From NCBI GenBank assembly GCA_903864275.1, contig CAIPFE010000007.1, forward strand, positions 62,001 through 126,000: a stretch of DNA of 64,000 nt. The letters are read 5' to 3'. Shown here piece by piece: positions 41,627-50,120 of this stretch (the first letter of the stretch is position 1; every line of letters starts with the position of its first letter). The stretch comes from an uncultured Mucilaginibacter sp. (GTDB lineage Bacteria; Bacteroidota; Bacteroidia; Sphingobacteriales; Sphingobacteriaceae). Both the position numbers and the translations under genes were made by a program. The notes beneath the pieces were generated by a model. That model was not told the DNA's origin and did not search any database. It saw nothing but the letters and a program-made list of their open reading frames with translations.

Positions 41627-42877
41627 ATGGATATATTAAAATTTATAACAGCAGGCAGTGTGGATGATGGCAAAAGCACCTTAATAGGAAGGCTTTTGTA
41701 CGACAGCGAATCAATCCTTGCTGATCAGCTTGAAGCCCTGCACCGCTCGAACCGCAAAAATGATGACGGCAGTATTGACCTTGCTATTTTAACAGATGGG
41801 CTAAAAGCTGAACGTGAGCAGGGTATCACGATAGATGTTGCCTACAAATATTTTCAGACTGATAAACGCAAATTTATTATTGCTGATACACCCGGTCATA
41901 TCCAGTATACCCGCAACATGGTAACCGGCGCATCAAACGCTAACCTTGCTATTATTTTAATTGACGCCCGTAAGGGTGTTATCGAGCAAACCATACGGCA
42001 TTCATTTTTAGTTTCCCTTTTGGGGATACAACAGGTGGTGGTTTGCATCAATAAGATGGATATGGTTGATTACAGCGAGGCTGTTTACGAAAATATTGTT
42101 AATGACTATAAAGCGCTATCCTACAAAGTAGGCCTAAAAAATATAAAGTACATTCCTGTCAGCGCTTTGAAAGGCGATAATATCGTTTATCCTTCTCTAA
42201 ACATCGACTGGTATAAAGGCGATAGCCTGCTGCATTTCCTGGAGACTGTCGAATTGGAGGTTGACGACAGCAAAGCGCATGCCCGTTTCCCGGTGCAATG
42301 GGTGATCCGCCCGCAGACCGACGATCTGCACGATTATAGGGGTTATGCAGGCCGGGTATCGAGCGGGTCGTTTAAAGTAAACGATAAAGTAACGGTATTG
42401 CCATCGGGCTTCCATTCGTCTATCGAAAAAATTGAGCTGCTTGATGAAGAACCGGATGAAGCATCTGCCGGGATGTCGGTCACTATTCACTTAAAGGATG
42501 AAATTGATATCAGCCGCGGGGATATTTTGGTAAACACCCAATACCAGCCGGAGGTATCGCAACTGATAGAAGCCGACCTGTGCTGGATGGATACCCGCAC
42601 GCTGGATACCTCCCTCACCTATTTTATACAGCACAACAGCAAAGTAACCCGCTGCCGCATACAGGAAATACTGTACAAAGTGAACATCAACACGCTTGAA
42701 AAAGAATACAATGAAGATTTTAAGCTGAACGATATTGGCCGCGTCCTGATAAAGACCGCTGAACCTTTGGCGTTTGATCTTTACCAAAATAACAAGGCAA
42801 ATGGGGGAGCTATAATTATCGACAGCCGCACAAATGTAACCGTGGGCGCCTTAATGCTCAGGGCTATTGGGGAGTAG
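41627..42877 (+). CDS. cysN: Sulfate adenylyltransferase subunit 1 (CysN), GTPase
   Basis: GTPase partner of CysD. 416 residues, translation-factor fold: P-loop GSVDDGKSTLIGRLLYDS near 11, IADTPGHIQYTRNMVTGASN (G3) and CINKMDMVDYS (G4). Beta-barrel domains 2 and 3 fill the rest (RVSSGSFKVNDKVTVLPSG). No APS-kinase domain is fused. Probably last gene of the sulfate operon. Confidence 0.95.
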   Translation: MDILKFITAGSVDDGKSTLIGRLLYDSESILADQLEALHRSNRKNDDGSIDLAILTDGLKAEREQGITIDVAYKYFQTDKRKFIIADTPGHIQYTRNMVTGASNANLAIILIDARKGVIEQTIRHSFLVSLLGIQQVVVCINKMDMVDYSEAVYENIVNDYKALSYKVGLKNIKYIPVSALKGDNIVYPSLNIDWYKGDSLLHFLETVELEVDDSKAHARFPVQWVIRPQTDDLHDYRGYAGRVSSGSFKVNDKVTVLPSGFHSSIEKIELLDEEPDEASAGMSVTIHLKDEIDISRGDILVNTQYQPEVSQLIEADLCWMDTRTLDTSLTYFIQHNSKVTRCRIQEILYKVNINTLEKEYNEDFKLNDIGRVLIKTAEPLAFDLYQNNKANGGAIIIDSRTNVTVGALMLRAIGE

Positions 42878-42949
42878 TGGTTCGAATGCGAAAGTAGAAA
42901 TGCCGATTGCGGAATTGAAAAGTGTATGCATCCTGGTGGCTTTTACTGA

Positions 42950-43030
42950 AACATCAACTGCAGCTTCTTTCGGACTTTCGGACTTTACTGACTTTCGGAC
43001 GAATCTAATCTCTAACCTCCAATCACTAAT
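42950..43030. repeat. GACTTTCGGAC-type short repeats
   Basis: Several TTTCGGACTTTCGGACTTTA-like units (about 42967-43003). Similar short units occur at 23545-23575 and 24945-24980. This is the junction between convergent cysN and msrA. Confidence 0.5.
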
Positions 43031-43034
43031 CTCT

Positions 43035-43679
43035 TCACCGAAACTCCGGCTTTAGCTCTGCTTTCATCGCTTTCCTGAATTTCATTACTTTAGGTTCGGA
43101 CACCCCTGCGATGTAAGGGTTATCACCATTCAGCCTGTAATAACCCTGGTGATATTTTTCAGCAGGGTAAAATGCTTTAAAGGGCGCAACCTGGGTAACG
43201 ATAGCAGCAGGGTAATGTTTCGACTGGTTTATCTTCTTTATCACATCCTCTAAAATGGTTTTTTCTTCGGGGGTACGGTAAAAAACGATGGAACGGTATT
43301 CGGTGCCTTCATCAGGCCCCTGATAGTTAAGCTCGGTTGGGTCATGCGCGAAAAAGAAAGCAGTGGCCAGTGTGGCAAAGCTGATCACTTTAGGATCATA
43401 ATAAACCTGTACGCTTTCCGCATGCCCCGTCGTTTTTGAACTTACCTGTTCGTATGTCGGATTTTTAACAGTTCCACCGGCATAACCAGATATCACTTTG
43501 CTTACCCCTTTAAGTTCCGACATGGCCTCGCTCATGCTCCAAAAACAGCCGCCGCCGAATGTAGCAACCTGTTCGCCTGCGGCTGGTTTTGGCAACGCTG
43601 CAAAATCGTTGCCTGTTTGTCCCATTGCGCAGCCTGTGAACAATAACAAGCAGGCTGCATATAAAATAATTCGTTTCAT
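43035..43679 (-). CDS. msrA: Peptide-methionine (S)-S-oxide reductase, lipoprotein (MsrA)
   Basis: Repairs methionine-S-sulfoxide in proteins. 214 residues. N-terminal lipobox LLLFTGCAMG (Cys17) makes it a lipoprotein, so it acts in the periplasm. Catalytic motif GGCFWSMSEAMSELKGV (Cys in GGCFW); other conserved parts are ISGYAGG, PTYEQVSSKTTGHAESVQV, YDP and FFAHDPTELNYQGPDEG. The usual GGCFWG is GGCFWS here. The minus-strand -7 TATATTTG lies 21 bp upstream (43700-43707). Confidence 0.93.
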   Translation of the reverse strand: MKRIILYAACLLLFTGCAMGQTGNDFAALPKPAAGEQVATFGGGCFWSMSEAMSELKGVSKVISGYAGGTVKNPTYEQVSSKTTGHAESVQVYYDPKVISFATLATAFFFAHDPTELNYQGPDEGTEYRSIVFYRTPEEKTILEDVIKKINQSKHYPAAIVTQVAPFKAFYPAEKYHQGYYRLNGDNPYIAGVSEPKVMKFRKAMKAELKPEFR

Positions 43680-43699
43680 ATATTCATTACGTTTAAAAT

Positions 43700-43707
43700 C
43701 AAATATA
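43700..43707 (-). promoter_or_regulatory. -7 element for msrA
   Basis: Exact TATATTTG on the minus strand, 21 bp upstream of the ATG at 43679. Confidence 0.55.
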
Positions 43708-43751
43708 CGTTGTCCACAGTTTAGCAGATGGTCATTATTAAGTAATATGTG

Positions 43752-43851
43752 ATGGTTGTAAAGGTTGTAATAGTTGTAAAGGTTGTAATAGTTGTAAAGG
43801 TTTGCAAAGAATAAATTTTAACCCTTACAACTTCTACAACTATTACAACCT
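43752..43851. repeat. GTTGTAAAGG-type inverted repeat
   Basis: Left arm of four GGTTGTAAAGGTTGTAATAG-like units (43752-43803), right arm ACCCTTACAACTTCTACAAC and TATTACAACC (43821-43850). The right arm contains the final codons (RL) and TAA stop of the DUF3820 gene. Confidence 0.75.
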
Positions 43852-44088
43852 ATTTTCACTAAGCGATTTTTTTACCAAAGTCAAAATGGAAGTCAGCCCG
43901 TTAATTTTTATTTCATAAGCGGTGCCAAGCAGCATCCCTAGTTTGCCCGCGGGTAGCCCTTTACTATGCAGCCATTCCAGGTAATAAACAGGCAGATCAC
44001 TTATTAAAGTACCTTTATATTTGCCATAAGGCATTTTGGTTTGTACTACTTCAATAAGTATTTTTGAATCAGGGTTGACTTTCTCCAC
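43843..44088 (-). CDS. DUF3820 family small protein
   Basis: 81 residues if started at GTG 44088 (VEKVNPDSKILIEVVQTK). The core MPYGKYKGTLISDLPVYYLE and LPAGKLGMLLGTAYEIKING is the DUF3820 signature. DUF3820 proteins normally start a few residues before NPDxxIxxVxxxKMPxGK, which supports the GTG. A longer ATG frame (from 44223) passes through a perfect palindrome and a hydrophobic stretch that is probably not translated. Function unknown; a nuclease-like or zinc-free small fold has been proposed for relatives but is not established. Confidence 0.65.
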   Translation of the reverse strand: MEKVNPDSKILIEVVQTKMPYGKYKGTLISDLPVYYLEWLHSKGLPAGKLGMLLGTAYEIKINGLTSILTLVKKSLSENRL

Positions 44089-44114
44089 GTGGTAAAGATA
44101 AATGATTGCCGGAT

Positions 44115-44140
44115 AGCGATGGGTTTTAAAACCCATCGCT
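44115..44140. repeat. Perfect 26-bp palindrome, GATGGGTTTTAAAACCCATC type
   Basis: AGCGATGGGTTTT and its exact complement, no loop. A sister copy with different flanking bases sits at 44232-44260 (core GACGGGTTTTAAAACCCGTC). Both are upstream of the DUF3820 gene. The compensating changes (GATGGG/CCCATC against GACGGG/CCCGTC) indicate selection or gene conversion on the pairing rather than the sequence. Confidence 0.8.
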
Positions 44141-44231
44141 TTGGAAAAAAAAGGTAACAATAACAGAAATATCATTAAATGAATAAACAAATTGAGACAA
44201 AAAATAGATCCTAAAAAGCACAATTGCTTTA

Positions 44232-44260
44232 TAGCGACGGGTTTTAAAACCCGTCGGCTA
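44232..44260. repeat. Near-perfect palindrome, second copy
   Basis: The core of 20 bp at 44236-44255 is a perfect palindrome; the outer TAGC/GCTA pair adds an arm with one bulged G. See the copy at 44115. Confidence 0.75.
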
Positions 44261-44411
44261 TGAGAAATGCCGCCCTAAGTTTTAAAAGCGATTTCACTAC
44301 GACTGCGATGGCATAGCGAAACTTATTACTAGGCCATGACACAGCTAAAACCCAATGACATCAAACAGTCTTGGCTAAAAGTGGTTATACATTTACATTT
44401 ACAAAAAAACT

Positions 44412-44639
44412 ATGGAAAAGCAATTTGAAGCAATACTTACAAGCCCGGAAACTTCTATCGATGGGGTAGTGACTAAAATCCAACATAAGGTATATAACGA
44501 TGCTTATGACTTTAAATCGATAGACGGCGATGTACACCTGGTCATCGCTAAAGACGAGGATGGAAACTGGCTTCGGGTTGCCGGCACTGAACCCTACTTA
44601 TCCGGCTGGGTTGATGAGTTGGCTGAACAGATCATTTGA
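44412..44639 (+). CDS. Small protein of unknown function
   Basis: 75 residues, acidic, no membrane segment or signal peptide, with VTKIQHKVYNDAYDFKSIDG and LRVAGTEPYLSGWVDELAEQ. No family recognised. Coding is supported by base composition like the neighbours and by tight placement, 30 bp before an aldo/keto reductase gene on the same strand. Confidence 0.6.
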   Translation: MEKQFEAILTSPETSIDGVVTKIQHKVYNDAYDFKSIDGDVHLVIAKDEDGNWLRVAGTEPYLSGWVDELAEQII

Positions 44640-44669
44640 TTTGCATAACGAATTAATTATTAATGCGAT

Positions 44670-45620
44670 ATGGAGAAACGCGAAATAGGGACTTCAGGTA
44701 TAAAAGTTCAACCTTTTGCTTTGGGAGGGAATGTATTTGGATGGACGGCAGACGAAAAACACTCCTTTAAGGTGCTTGATGGCTTTGTTGATGCAGGCAT
44801 GGAACTTATTGATACCGCCGACGTTTACTCGACATGGCCGGCAGGCAACAAAGGCGGGGAATCTGAAACCATTATTGGCGATTGGCTGAAAAGATCCGGC
44901 AAACGCGATAAAGTAATTATTGCAACAAAAGTAGGCAAGCCCATGGGCGACGGTAAGAAAGGATTGTCACGTAAGTACATTACACAAGCTGTTGAGGACT
45001 CCCTTAAAAGGTTACAGACCGATTACATCGATCTTTACCAATCCCATATGGACGACAAAGACACCCCATTGCCTGAAACCCTGGAAATCTTTACTGACCT
45101 GATCAAACAAGGCAAAGTAAAAGCTATTGGTGCATCAAATTATGATGGTGCGAGGTTAAAAGAGGCTTTACAGGTAAGCAAAGACAATAACCTGGCTGCC
45201 TACCAATGTTTGCAGCCCGAATATAATTTGTATAACAGGGAATATTATGAACGAGAACTTGAGCCCATTTGCCGCGAAAGGAATATTGGCGTGATCAGCT
45301 ATTATTCGCTGGCCAGCGGTTTTTTAACCGGCAAGTACCGTTCTGAAGACGACCTCGGGCAAAGCCACCGGGGACATGGTGTGAAGAAATTCCTTACCCA
45401 GCGGGGTTATAAGATATTGGCAGCATTAGATAAAGTAGCAGCTGAGCATGATGCCACCCCAGCCGGCGTCGCGCTGGCATGGATCATGGCCCGCCCCGGC
45501 ATCACGGCGCCGATTGCAAGCGCAACAAGTATAAAACAGCTGCATGAACTGGTTAAGGCGAAAGACCTTAAATTAAATAGTGATGCTATCGATCTTTTGA
45601 ACAGTGCAAGTTCATATTGA
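44670..45620 (+). CDS. Aldo/keto reductase
   Basis: NADPH-dependent carbonyl reductase of the AKR TIM-barrel superfamily, 316 residues. Catalytic tetrad: Asp and Tyr in ELIDTADVYSTW, Lys in IATKVGKP and His in DLYQSHMDD. Cofactor loops: GVISYYSLASGFLTGKYRSE and ATSIKQLHELV. Substrate not predictable; closest in look to the YajO/Tas-like AKRs. The TGA stop is provided by a palindromic repeat of the GAACCGGGATT family. Confidence 0.92.
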   Translation: MEKREIGTSGIKVQPFALGGNVFGWTADEKHSFKVLDGFVDAGMELIDTADVYSTWPAGNKGGESETIIGDWLKRSGKRDKVIIATKVGKPMGDGKKGLSRKYITQAVEDSLKRLQTDYIDLYQSHMDDKDTPLPETLEIFTDLIKQGKVKAIGASNYDGARLKEALQVSKDNNLAAYQCLQPEYNLYNREYYERELEPICRERNIGVISYYSLASGFLTGKYRSEDDLGQSHRGHGVKKFLTQRGYKILAALDKVAAEHDATPAGVALAWIMARPGITAPIASATSIKQLHELVKAKDLKLNSDAIDLLNSASSY

Positions 45621-45706
45621 CCACGATTAAACGGATTTAGGGATTACCTGGATGCTTATCGCTATATTATTTTCCGGGTAATCCCTAAATCCGCTTAATT
45701 CTGGTA
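45618..45706. repeat. TGAACCGGGATT-family palindrome, copy 2
   Basis: TGACCACGATTAAACGGATT and AGGGATTACC pair with GGGTAATCCCTAAATCCGCT and TTAATTCTGGT. The first three bases are the stop codon of the aldo/keto reductase gene, as in copies 1 and 3. Confidence 0.75.
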
Positions 45707-45709
45707 TGC

Positions 45710-45737
45710 AAAAAGGCCGCTTTACAGCAGCCTTTTC
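45710..45737. terminator. Bidirectional terminator
   Basis: AAAAAGGCCGCT and AGCAGCCTTTT form a stem with one mismatch and a TTAC loop, A-rich on one side and T-rich on the other, between convergent genes. Confidence 0.75.
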
Positions 45738-45762
45738 TATTATATATGATGGGGGAGTTATA

Positions 45763-46176
45763 TTAAAACTTAGTCATTCTATGGTTTGCATAAGCATCTT
45801 GGCGGCTATATTGTGCAGAACGTTCACCATAACCCCCATCTTCTCTTTGTCTGCGTCCGTTTTGGTCTGAATGCTCGCGATCTCTATCCCTGTTTTCAAG
45901 ACGTTGATCATAACCACCCCTGTCCCTGTTATCGTAACCGCCCCTGTCTCTGTTTTCAAAGCGTTGATTATTCCGGTCCGCGTTATCGTAACTGCCTCTG
46001 TCTCTTTTATCATAATGTTGGCTATAGCCATCCCGGCCGCTGTTTGGTTGTGATTGCTGACGATAACTGTCTTGACGTTGGTTATTTGAATGTTGACTGT
46101 TGTGTTGTTGCGCATCTGCGGTAGTATAAATAAAACCGCTTATTGCAATTGCTGATAATATGATTAATTTTTTCAT
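45763..46176 (-). CDS. Secreted low-complexity protein with Arg/Asp/Gly/Tyr repeats
   Basis: 137 residues. A signal peptide (MKKLIILSAIAISGFIYTTA, cleavage near ADAQ) precedes an almost wholly disordered polar body: Gln/His/Asn-rich to about 45, then units such as RDRGGYDN and RFENRDRGG repeated four to five times. Overlapping frames are also open because of the repeats, but only this one has a signal peptide. No family recognised; possibly an envelope or matrix protein. The repeats are prone to slippage, so length variation between strains is expected. Confidence 0.7.
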   Translation of the reverse strand: MKKLIILSAIAISGFIYTTADAQQHNSQHSNNQRQDSYRQQSQPNSGRDGYSQHYDKRDRGSYDNADRNNQRFENRDRGGYDNRDRGGYDQRLENRDRDREHSDQNGRRQREDGGYGERSAQYSRQDAYANHRMTKF

Positions 46177-46662
46177 CTTTTTAATTTGTTTGTAGCGGTG
46201 CTGAAGCTATCAATTAGCGATTGTTTATTTTTTTGCTGCTAATGAAGGTTTCATTGTTTTAATTTTTATATATCTATGACGATATAATAAGCGAATGGTT
46301 TAGCAATACAGGGTATAATTACATGTAACAAATAGATTACAAAATATTATATTGAATATATATGTGAATTCGAAATTTAATTTCAAACAGACTTTCATTA
46401 ACTTTTATGAACTATGTATTTGTGTACCTATTATTTTTATATTTATTATTAAATGGGGTGAACTTAAAGAGAATGATATTTTAGAAATGCAAAGCCAGCC
46501 AGCGTAGAAAAAAATCGACTTTAGGACCCGATGTCGTGTGTTATGATTTAGTAAACAACATTACATTTTTAAACAAAATCACTGTTGTAACTACTTTACT
46601 ACAAAACAGATTCCTAATTTAGTAGCGTTTGCCTTAACTTTGGTCATCAAACAAACAATGCT
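46177..46662. other. Intergenic region, AT-rich
   Basis: 486 bp between divergent genes. Apart from the promoter element at 46635 nothing is recognised: no repeat, RNA gene or hairpin of note. Confidence 0.5.
46635..46642 (+). promoter_or_regulatory. -7 element for the sorbosone-dehydrogenase-like gene
   Basis: Exact TAACTTTG, 20 bp upstream of the ATG at 46663. Confidence 0.6.
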
Positions 46663-47919
46663 ATGAAAATGAAGAAATTGTTCATGTTATTATTGCCTGT
46701 ATTAGGATTATTGGGTTTAATAATATTTAATGCATGTAAAAATCCTGATGATAAAACCGCAAACGTCGCCAATGCCGGCCTAACGATCCCGGCAGGTTTC
46801 AGCGCTGTAGCGGTTGCCGAACATTTAGGCAGTCCAAGGCATATTGTAGTAACGCCTGAGGGCAATGTTTATGTTCACTTGGCAGGAACAAAAAGCGGTA
46901 AAGGCATATTGGTATTTCATGATGACGGGGATAAGCTTACTTTAAAATCGAGTTTCGCCACTTTTGGCGGGACTGGCATAGCCATTAAAAATGGTTATTT
47001 ATATGCCTCCAACAATACCGAGGTTTACCGGTTTAAGTTAAATGATAAAAATGAGGTGGTTAACCCAAATCAACCCGAAAAGATAGTTACGGGATTATTA
47101 AGCCGCCGGATGCACGAACCGAAAGCGATTGCCCTTGATAACGATGGTAATATATACGTTAATATAGGCGCCTACTCCAACATTTGCAGCGATTATGACC
47201 CTAAAGCAAAAGGGTGCCCTATTTTGGATTCTGCCGCAGGTATATGGCAGTTCAAGGTTGATAAACTCAATCAAAGCTATGGCCAGGGCGTGCATTATGC
47301 ATGGGGTTTAAGAAACGCAGTGGGCTTAGCCTGGAACCAACAGGATAACCAGCTTTTTGTAATGCAGCATGGCCGCGACGCCCTGCATGATCTTTTCCCG
47401 AATTTGTATTCGGTTCATCAGTCTGCAGAATTGCCCTCAGAATGTATGTTTGCATTAAAAAAAGGTGATAATGCTGGCTGGCCCTACGTTTATTACGATT
47501 GGATGCAGCATAAAAATATGCTTGGCCCCGAATATGGCGGCGATGGCAAAAAACCGGCCGATCCAAAATATCTAAACCCGGTAGCGGCCTACCCCGGCCA
47601 TTATGCACCTGATGGTTTGTTGTTTTATACCGGCAACCAGTTTTCCGAAAAATATAAAAATGGCGCCTTCATCGCCTTTCACGGGTCATGGAACCGGGCT
47701 CCGGAACCGCAGGCCGGTTATTGCGTAGTGTTCCAGCCATTTAAAGATGGCAAGCCCGATGGCAAATGGGAAGTTTTTGCGGATGGCTTTGCCGGACCGG
47801 ATAAATCGCCAAACGGCGCTTTGCACCGTCCCTGCGGGCTTGCGCAAGGACCGGATGGATCGCTTTATGTAACTGATGACCAGAGAGGGACAATTTATAA
47901 GATCACCTATAAAAAGTAA
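46663..47919 (+). CDS. Lipoprotein, PQQ-type sugar (sorbosone) dehydrogenase-like beta-propeller
   Basis: 418 residues. Lipobox IIFNACKN (Cys near 25) after a hydrophobic segment. The rest is a six-bladed glucose/sorbosone-dehydrogenase propeller: GLTIPAGFSAVAVAEHLGSP, PRHIVVTPEGNVYVHL, HYAWGLRNAVGLAWNQQDNQ, DNAGWPYVYYDW, FIAFHGSWNRAPEPQAGYCV and GPDGSLYVTDDQRGTIYKI. Relatives oxidise aldoses or sorbosone with PQQ. A cytochrome c gene 3 bp downstream is a likely electron acceptor, so the pair probably forms a periplasmic dehydrogenase. No PQQ synthesis genes are in the window. Confidence 0.87.
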   Translation: MKMKKLFMLLLPVLGLLGLIIFNACKNPDDKTANVANAGLTIPAGFSAVAVAEHLGSPRHIVVTPEGNVYVHLAGTKSGKGILVFHDDGDKLTLKSSFATFGGTGIAIKNGYLYASNNTEVYRFKLNDKNEVVNPNQPEKIVTGLLSRRMHEPKAIALDNDGNIYVNIGAYSNICSDYDPKAKGCPILDSAAGIWQFKVDKLNQSYGQGVHYAWGLRNAVGLAWNQQDNQLFVMQHGRDALHDLFPNLYSVHQSAELPSECMFALKKGDNAGWPYVYYDWMQHKNMLGPEYGGDGKKPADPKYLNPVAAYPGHYAPDGLLFYTGNQFSEKYKNGAFIAFHGSWNRAPEPQAGYCVVFQPFKDGKPDGKWEVFADGFAGPDKSPNGALHRPCGLAQGPDGSLYVTDDQRGTIYKITYKK

Positions 47920-47922
47920 TAC

Positions 47923-48369
47923 ATGGCGATTAAGAAATTAGCTATTCTAACGGTACTGCTATTGCTATTTTTTTCTTGTTTGCGTGCGCAGGTTAAACCC
48001 AATAAACCAATTGTACATCACAGGAAGTCGGGATCCCCGATGGCGAGGGGTAAAATAGTTTATAATAAAATTTGCCTGGCCTGCCACATGGCCGACGGCG
48101 GCGGTGTACCTACAATGAACCCGCCATTGATAAATACTGAGTATGTATTGGGTGATAAAACCAGGCTGATTAAAATTGTATTAAACGGTTTTAAAGAAGA
48201 TGTACAAATAAACGGGCAAAGCTTCGCTAACAATATGACCCCGCACAGTGACTTAAAAGACCGGCAAATCGCTGATGTTTTGACCTACGTACGCAGAAGT
48301 TTTGGCAATAAAGCCAGCAGGGTAACGGCATTGGAAGTGAAAAGGGTTAGGGCGGCGAATAAAAAATAG
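47923..48369 (+). CDS. Secreted c-type cytochrome
   Basis: 148 residues with a signal peptide (1-22, ending SCLRAQ). Class I cytochrome c: haem-binding CLACH (KICLACHMADGGG near 49) and a probable axial Met in NNMTPHSDLKD, followed by the C-terminal helix IADVLTYVRRSFG. Starts 3 bp after the dehydrogenase-like gene, so probably transfers its electrons onward to the respiratory chain. Confidence 0.92.
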   Translation: MAIKKLAILTVLLLLFFSCLRAQVKPNKPIVHHRKSGSPMARGKIVYNKICLACHMADGGGVPTMNPPLINTEYVLGDKTRLIKIVLNGFKEDVQINGQSFANNMTPHSDLKDRQIADVLTYVRRSFGNKASRVTALEVKRVRAANKK

Positions 48370-48397
48370 ATGTTTCTCATTGTAAGGGGGAAAAACC

Positions 48398-48492
48398 ATG
48401 TCATTGCGAGGCACGAAGCAATCTCGTCGCCGACAGGTCGCATGCATGCATGGCGACGGGATTGCTTCGTCGTTCCTCCTCGCAATGACATG
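48398..48492. repeat. Long inverted repeat, GTCATTGCGAGGCACGAAGC family
   Basis: Left arm ATGTCATTGCGAGGCACGAA then GCAATCTCGTCGCC; right arm GGCGACGGGATTGCTTCGTC then GTTCCTCCTCGCAATGACAT. A near-perfect 30+ bp stem with a 20-bp loop rich in GCATGC. This motif is a widespread dispersed repeat in many bacterial genomes. It separates the convergent cytochrome and ABC genes. Confidence 0.85.
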
Positions 48493-48504
48493 AGGGAGAG
48501 GATG

Positions 48505-49254
48505 TTACCCAAACCAAACAAACAAATCATTCTGCTTCAAATCAGCTTTATTTTTGCTATCGAGGTCTTTTACTACCAGGCCCTCCCCCATTAAAATAAT
48601 GCGATTGCCGTAACTATAGGCATCCTTTAAATTATGTGTGATCAGGATGGCGGTAAGTTTGTAATCTTTGATCAAATTGTCGGCGGTACGCATGACTATT
48701 TCAGCCGACCGTGGATCGAGGGCGGCGGTAGGCTCGTCCAGCAATAAAACCTTGCAGCTATCCATCACACTCATCAATAAGGTTAGCGCCTGTCGCTGAC
48801 CGCCGGACAAAGTACCCATTTGCTGCTCTATCTTATTTTCCAGGCCCATTCCCAGGTTGGAAATTTTTTCCTTTACCTTGCTTTTAAACGCTTCATTTAT
48901 CCCGATGGTTAAACCCTTTGGCTGGGTACGGATAGCTGCCAGCCTGAAATTGTCGAGGATACTTAAATCCGATGCGGTACCGCTCATAGGATTTTGGAAA
49001 ACGCGGGCTATCCATTTGCTGCGTTGGTAATCGGGTAATTTTGTAACATCATGACCATCAATATTAACGCTGCCCGGGTTTGGGAAAACACTCCCCGCAA
49101 CTATATCCAGCAGGGTTGTTTTACCAGAGCCATTGGGGCCAACGATCACAACAAACTCCCCGTCTTTTATTGACAGGCTGACGCCATTAACCGCTTTTAC
49201 CTGGTTAGCCTTACCGGGATTAAAAATTTTATGAACGTTTGTGATTTCGATCAT
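48505..49254 (-). CDS. ABC transporter ATP-binding subunit
   Basis: 249 residues. Walker A VGPNGSGKTTLLDIVAGS, Q-loop VFQNPMSG, signature LSGGQRQALTLLMSVM, Walker B VLLLDEPTAALDPRS and His-switch ILITHNL. Last gene of a three-gene importer on the minus strand; its start overlaps the permease stop by 4 bp. Confidence 0.93.
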   Translation of the reverse strand: MIEITNVHKIFNPGKANQVKAVNGVSLSIKDGEFVVIVGPNGSGKTTLLDIVAGSVFPNPGSVNIDGHDVTKLPDYQRSKWIARVFQNPMSGTASDLSILDNFRLAAIRTQPKGLTIGINEAFKSKVKEKISNLGMGLENKIEQQMGTLSGGQRQALTLLMSVMDSCKVLLLDEPTAALDPRSAEIVMRTADNLIKDYKLTAILITHNLKDAYSYGNRIILMGEGLVVKDLDSKNKADLKQNDLFVWFG

Positions 49255-50120
49255 GTTTTATTAAGGGATGATAAACGAGGTAAGCTTACTATCAGCAAAA
49301 CAAAAACCGCTGTCACTATTTTAAGTAGATTAGGGTTAACCCCGATATCCAGCGTGACGGCCAATACCAGTTGAAATATTACCGCCCCGCCAAGGACTAA
49401 AACCAAACTGAGCCACACCGATGTGATTCGAAGCCAGTTGATCAGGGTTTCTGCGATAATTACGGAGCCTAATCCAACGATAACAATCCCAATCCCCATA
49501 CTAATATCTGTAAACCCCTGGAACTGGCTGATCAGGTAGCCGCTAAGCGCTGTCAATGCATTGGCCAATGCCAGGCCGGTAATTTTCATGCGGTCGGTAT
49601 TTACACCTAACGAGCGGATCATTGATTCGCTGTTGCCTGTGGCGCGCATGGCAATACCAAAGTCTGTTTTAAGTAGATAGCCAATGAGTAAGGTGATAAC
49701 GACTGTAAAAATTGCCAGGATCCAGAAAGCATTATTATTCGGGTTGATGCTGAGATTAATTAGCGTGAATAAAGAAGGCACATTATTAAGCGGCAAATTC
49801 GAGGTCCCCATGAGGGTTAAGTTGACTGAGTAAAGCGCCGTCATAACCAATATGCCGGCCAGCAAAGCATTTATTTTTAACTTGGTGTGGATAAGTCCTG
49901 TCAATGCCCCGGCAATGCCTCCTGCCAGAATTACTGCCGGTAAAATAACATAGGCCGGCTGATGATGGGTTAATAAAACAGCTGTGACCACACCGCCTAA
50001 GGTATAGCTGCCATCTGTTGTAATATCAGGGATATTAAATATCTTCATGGAAATATATATCCCTAGCGCAAGTGCCGAAAAGCAAAGTCCCTGTAATAAA
50101 GCGCTGAGGTAAAAATCCAT
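49251..50120 (-). CDS. ABC transporter permease (BPD_transp_2 type)
   Basis: 289 residues with about eight hydrophobic segments, beginning MDFYLSALLQGLCFSALALG. Branched-chain/sugar-type permease fold, with GIAMRATGNSESMIRSLGVN as the cytoplasmic coupling region. Directly abuts the substrate-binding protein gene, so the subunits are co-translated. Confidence 0.9.
   Translation of the reverse strand: MDFYLSALLQGLCFSALALGIYISMKIFNIPDITTDGSYTLGGVVTAVLLTHHQPAYVILPAVILAGGIAGALTGLIHTKLKINALLAGILVMTALYSVNLTLMGTSNLPLNNVPSLFTLINLSINPNNNAFWILAIFTVVITLLIGYLLKTDFGIAMRATGNSESMIRSLGVNTDRMKITGLALANALTALSGYLISQFQGFTDISMGIGIVIVGLGSVIIAETLINWLRITSVWLSLVLVLGGAVIFQLVLAVTLDIGVNPNLLKIVTAVFVLLIVSLPRLSSLNKT

Larger units (their letters stand above)
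44089..44411. other. Intergenic region between the DUF3820 gene and a small ORF
   Basis: Apart from the two palindromes, only a weak promoter-like TACATTTA (about 44389) before the gene at 44412 is seen. No gene. Confidence 0.4.

Noticed and set aside
44089..44223. Longer ATG-initiated DUF3820 protein with hydrophobic N-terminus
   Set aside because: The extra 45 codons run through a perfect palindrome and are not part of the family; GTG 44088 fits better.
45786..46124. Overlapping frames on both strands at the low-complexity secreted gene
   Set aside because: Products of the repeat composition; only the minus-strand frame with the signal peptide is credible.
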